DNA of 64,000 bases from Eriocheir sinensis (Eukaryota > Arthropoda > Malacostraca > Decapoda > Varunidae), in assembly GCF_024679095.1 (NCBI RefSeq), contig NC_066513.1:8836942-8900941 (forward strand). The letters run 5' to 3'. The position numbers and the translations under genes are program-made. Shown here piece by piece: positions 61,863-64,000 of this stretch; within the stretch, counting starts at the first letter, position 1, and the number at the start of each line of letters is the position of its first letter. The notes under the pieces were generated by a model. That model worked only from the letters and a program-made list of their open reading frames with translations, was not told where the DNA came from and searched no databases.

Positions 61863-63842
61863 ATGGGTAAGTTTCCCTTGCCTCGGCCCGCCTCTTTTCC
61901 TGACGTCCGCCTGTCCCCGATTACCCCTACATGGTCCTCTCTCGTCGCCACCTTGGAGCCTTTCACCGTTCCTGGTGGTGCCGCTGGAAAGTCCCTACCT
62001 CCTAGAGGGGCTGACCAAAACAAGTCCGTGCGACTCAAAAGTCCACGCGTGTCTGACGAGGCTGCCTCCCTTTCCGAGGGTAGCTCTGATGTGCGTCCCT
62101 CTTCCAAGCTGGACGCACTTCAGATGGTGAATATCGATCCATCGTTTTTCTACCGTGCCTTGCACTCCTTACTCAAGCCATTTGGCACAGTCCTTCGTAT
62201 CCGTCTCATTTATGATGGAGACTTCAAGTCAAACAGATGCTATGTGACCTTTGCTTCCAGCGCTGAAGCCCAGTCGGCGTGTGCTGCTGTTGCGACTCTG
62301 CCTATCGCAGGTGCTGGATTTCAAGCGAAACTTCTTCGCTCTTCCAATATTTCTGACAGTGACATGGACTATGTCCCGAATCTCTTTGAAGACGCTTTGT
62401 TAGAGCCAACTCCCAGGGACAGCCAGGTCCCTCCCCCTCTTTGGTTTGTTGCATACTATAGGAATGGGCGGGGCAACTTCATTCATGCTGCTAGGTACCT
62501 CGCCAAAGAAATTGGCACGATCCCTGAGGGGAATCTGAAAAATTATGGGAAGGGAGTTTTAGTCAGGGCTAAAGATATTACTCAAGCTAAAATGCTGCAA
62601 CATCTACCATGCCCTGCTGACAACATGTTTGAAACGGTCAAAGCACACCATACCTTCAATTATAGTAAAGGCAGTATATATAATCATGACCTCTATGAGT
62701 TCTCTGAGGAGGAAATACTTGGGATGTGCCCTAGTTCTGTTCATAAGGTGTCCAAGATGAAGGGTTCAGCTAACATGATACTTCTCACTTTTTTTGGTTC
62801 TACCCTCCATGACCGTGTCAGTATTGGCCCCCTCCATCTTCGGGTAAAGCCTTTTGTTGATCGCCCTCTACAGTGTTTTTCATGTTACGGGTATGGTCAT
62901 GGTAAGAAATACTGCACTGAGCCTTCTCGGTGTGGTAATTGTTCTGCATTAGGCTCACACTCCACGGCGGAATGTGAGTCAGATGCTTATTGCTTCTATT
63001 GCCAGGATGCTCACCAGTTGCCTTCCAGACAGTGCCCACGATATCGCCTGGAACAGGGTATTTTGCAACTAGCAAATAGTCAGTTTATCAGCCTTGGTAG
63101 TGCGCGCCGTGAACTCCTCTACCGCCAGAAGGCCGGTACTGGAGCAAAGACGTACACCTCATCGCTAGGCACTCGCTCTTCTGCCCAGCCCGCTGCTCAG
63201 GTGTCCTCTACGGTTTCCTCCCGGCCCTTTGAAGCTACTGTTATTACGTCCCATAATAGATTTTCCCTTTTGTCCTGTGATTCTGTCGAGTCACCTCCAG
63301 GTTCTGATGGGGCTTCTCCGGCCTCGTCCCAGGTGATGCATGTTGATGTACATGCACCTCACATTGCTTCGCCGAAGTCCGCCAGAGGTATGAAGAAGCG
63401 ACATCGCGGTTCTACAGATTCAGTTGAATCTGTTCCGCCAACTAAGATTACTGTAGGTATACATGATTCTGGGGTCTCTCAGGATAGGCCTATGGAGGAA
63501 GATGCGGAGGCTCATATTGAGCCTGCTGAGACCCCCTCTGTTCCAGTTCCTGTTGCTTCTAGTGGTTTTCCTGATCGGGATATGGAAACTGAGGAATCCC
63601 TTGGATATAGTGTTGGGAATCCTCCCCGTGAGCATGTAGCTTCGGGGAGTGGTGTGCGGTCTGGCTCTAGTAGTGGGGCGTCCGGAGGGGGCGCAGGTTC
63701 CTTTGTTGGGAGAAACCTCGAGGTCCCTCGACCCGGCTTCTCTCGGGTCCCAGTCTCCTCTTCTCGTCGTATTACCGTACCGAATCAGGTGGGTAGAAGG
63801 CAGTCTCTTCCAGGGGCTCGCCTGGAGCGCACTCGAAAATAG
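61863..63842 (+). CDS. LINE ORF1: RRM and zinc knuckles
   Basis: The open frame extends upstream to 61659, but residues before the ATG at 61863 look like translated UTR, so I take 61863 as start. It has a Ser/Pro-rich N-terminus; an RRM-like fold (FYRALHSLLKPFGTVLRIRL, SNRCYVTFASSAEAQSACAA); a middle domain (IHAARYLAKEIGTIPEGNLK, YGKGVLVRAKDITQAKMLQH); three zinc knuckles (CFSCYGYGHGKKYC, CGNCSALGSHSTAEC, CFYCQDAHQLPSRQC); and a long Ser/Glu/Pro tail ending in basic residues. It would package LINE RNA. The RRM plus knuckles layout is known for Jockey/I-group ORF1. Stop TAG at 63840-63842. Confidence 0.85.
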   Translation: MGKFPLPRPASFPDVRLSPITPTWSSLVATLEPFTVPGGAAGKSLPPRGADQNKSVRLKSPRVSDEAASLSEGSSDVRPSSKLDALQMVNIDPSFFYRALHSLLKPFGTVLRIRLIYDGDFKSNRCYVTFASSAEAQSACAAVATLPIAGAGFQAKLLRSSNISDSDMDYVPNLFEDALLEPTPRDSQVPPPLWFVAYYRNGRGNFIHAARYLAKEIGTIPEGNLKNYGKGVLVRAKDITQAKMLQHLPCPADNMFETVKAHHTFNYSKGSIYNHDLYEFSEEEILGMCPSSVHKVSKMKGSANMILLTFFGSTLHDRVSIGPLHLRVKPFVDRPLQCFSCYGYGHGKKYCTEPSRCGNCSALGSHSTAECESDAYCFYCQDAHQLPSRQCPRYRLEQGILQLANSQFISLGSARRELLYRQKAGTGAKTYTSSLGTRSSAQPAAQVSSTVSSRPFEATVITSHNRFSLLSCDSVESPPGSDGASPASSQVMHVDVHAPHIASPKSARGMKKRHRGSTDSVESVPPTKITVGIHDSGVSQDRPMEEDAEAHIEPAETPSVPVPVASSGFPDRDMETEESLGYSVGNPPREHVASGSGVRSGSSSGASGGGAGSFVGRNLEVPRPGFSRVPVSSSRRITVPNQVGRRQSLPGARLERTRK

Positions 63843-64000
63843 ACATCTTCCTACTCCTCCAGTGGAATTGTAGAGGCCTACGGGCCTCGTGGGAGGAACT
63901 CCGAGCATTGATATCTCGGTTTTCTCCTGCTTGCCTTTGTTTACAGGAGACAATGCTCAGAGACTACACTCACTCTAGTCCTCCTGGGTATCGTGCCGTT
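63838..64000 (+). CDS. LINE ORF2, endonuclease start (partial)
   Basis: In the -1 frame relative to ORF1, IDIFLLLQWNCRGLRASWEE, LRALISRFSPACLCLQETML and RDYTHSSPPGYRAV are open to the window end. QWNCRGL and LQETM are the first two motifs of apurinic-type endonuclease. No ATG precedes the domain in this frame; it overlaps the ORF1 end at GAAAATAG. Confidence 0.8.

Larger units (their letters stand above)
61255..64000 (+). mobile_element. LINE with RRM/CCHC ORF1, runs off window
   Basis: 5' UTR from about 61255 with a hairpin (CCCCGTC ... GACGGGG around GTCACCTTGTCGTGGTGAC), ORF1 to 63842 and the start of the ORF2 endonuclease to the window end. The coding part seen is intact, so this may be one of the younger elements. 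The upstream boundary is at the AAT repeat. Confidence 0.85.

Overview
The window is a repeat-dominated stretch of an animal genome, most likely an arthropod. The density of (CA)n, (TA)n and (TG)n microsatellites, the tRNA-derived SINEs and the mix of LINE families resemble decapod crustacean DNA; that placement is my inference from family resemblance, not a database result. Almost every long open frame belongs to a mobile element. There is no rRNA gene and no free-standing functional tRNA gene; tRNA-like sequences occur only inside SINEs and LTRs. There is a 100-base assembly gap at 26625-26724.

The one clear host gene lies on the minus strand between about 24.8 kb and 6.2 kb. Four exons (24559-24775, 21498-21721, 17343-17415, 6158-6381) have consensus splice sites and matching phases and encode successive fibronectin type III (FN3) repeats. 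Their introns are filled with LINEs, SINEs and LTR elements. Two of the exons (224 bp each) are duplicates that were copied together with a neighbouring LINE.

Layout: 1-5.3 kb holds a nested minus-strand LINE and a truncated gypsy-type LTR element. 5.5-6.7 kb holds a LINE tail, a host exon and a SINE. 7.5-9.3 kb is a non-coding repeated element. 9.3-17.2 kb is an R2-like LINE with a C-terminal restriction-like endonuclease, split by a 5.4-kb rearranged gypsy element (11451-16862). That element has identical 245-bp outer LTRs, a 4-bp target duplication, inner inverted LTR arms, an SGNH-hydrolase-like ORF before gag, and a 47-nt copy of the 3' half of tRNA-Leu fused between an inverted LTR and gag. 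17.3-25 kb carries three host exons, SINEs, a perfect 67-bp foldback and LINE fragments. 25-38 kb is CR1-type and L2-like LINEs plus minisatellites. 38.5-45 kb holds a CR1/L2-type 3' end with a nested SINE, another SINE with an 11-bp target duplication, and a LINE whose ORF1 joins a PHD-like finger to an SGNH domain. 45.1-60.9 kb is three 3.5-kb tandem copies of a decayed gene with two C2H2 fingers; the first copy is split by an almost complete I-type LINE (EN-RT-RNase H), itself split by a solo LTR. 61.25-64 kb is the 5' half of another LINE (RRM plus zinc-knuckle ORF1, start of the ORF2 endonuclease) that runs off the window.

The elements relate mainly as a stratigraphy of nested insertions. 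In two places (11447/16866 and 49782-50681) removing the insertion and one target duplication restores an uninterrupted reading frame, which confirms the boundaries. The most unusual item is the gypsy element: its structure looks like a frozen reverse-transcription error, in which plus-strand strong-stop DNA read through the tRNA primer and then primed on gag.
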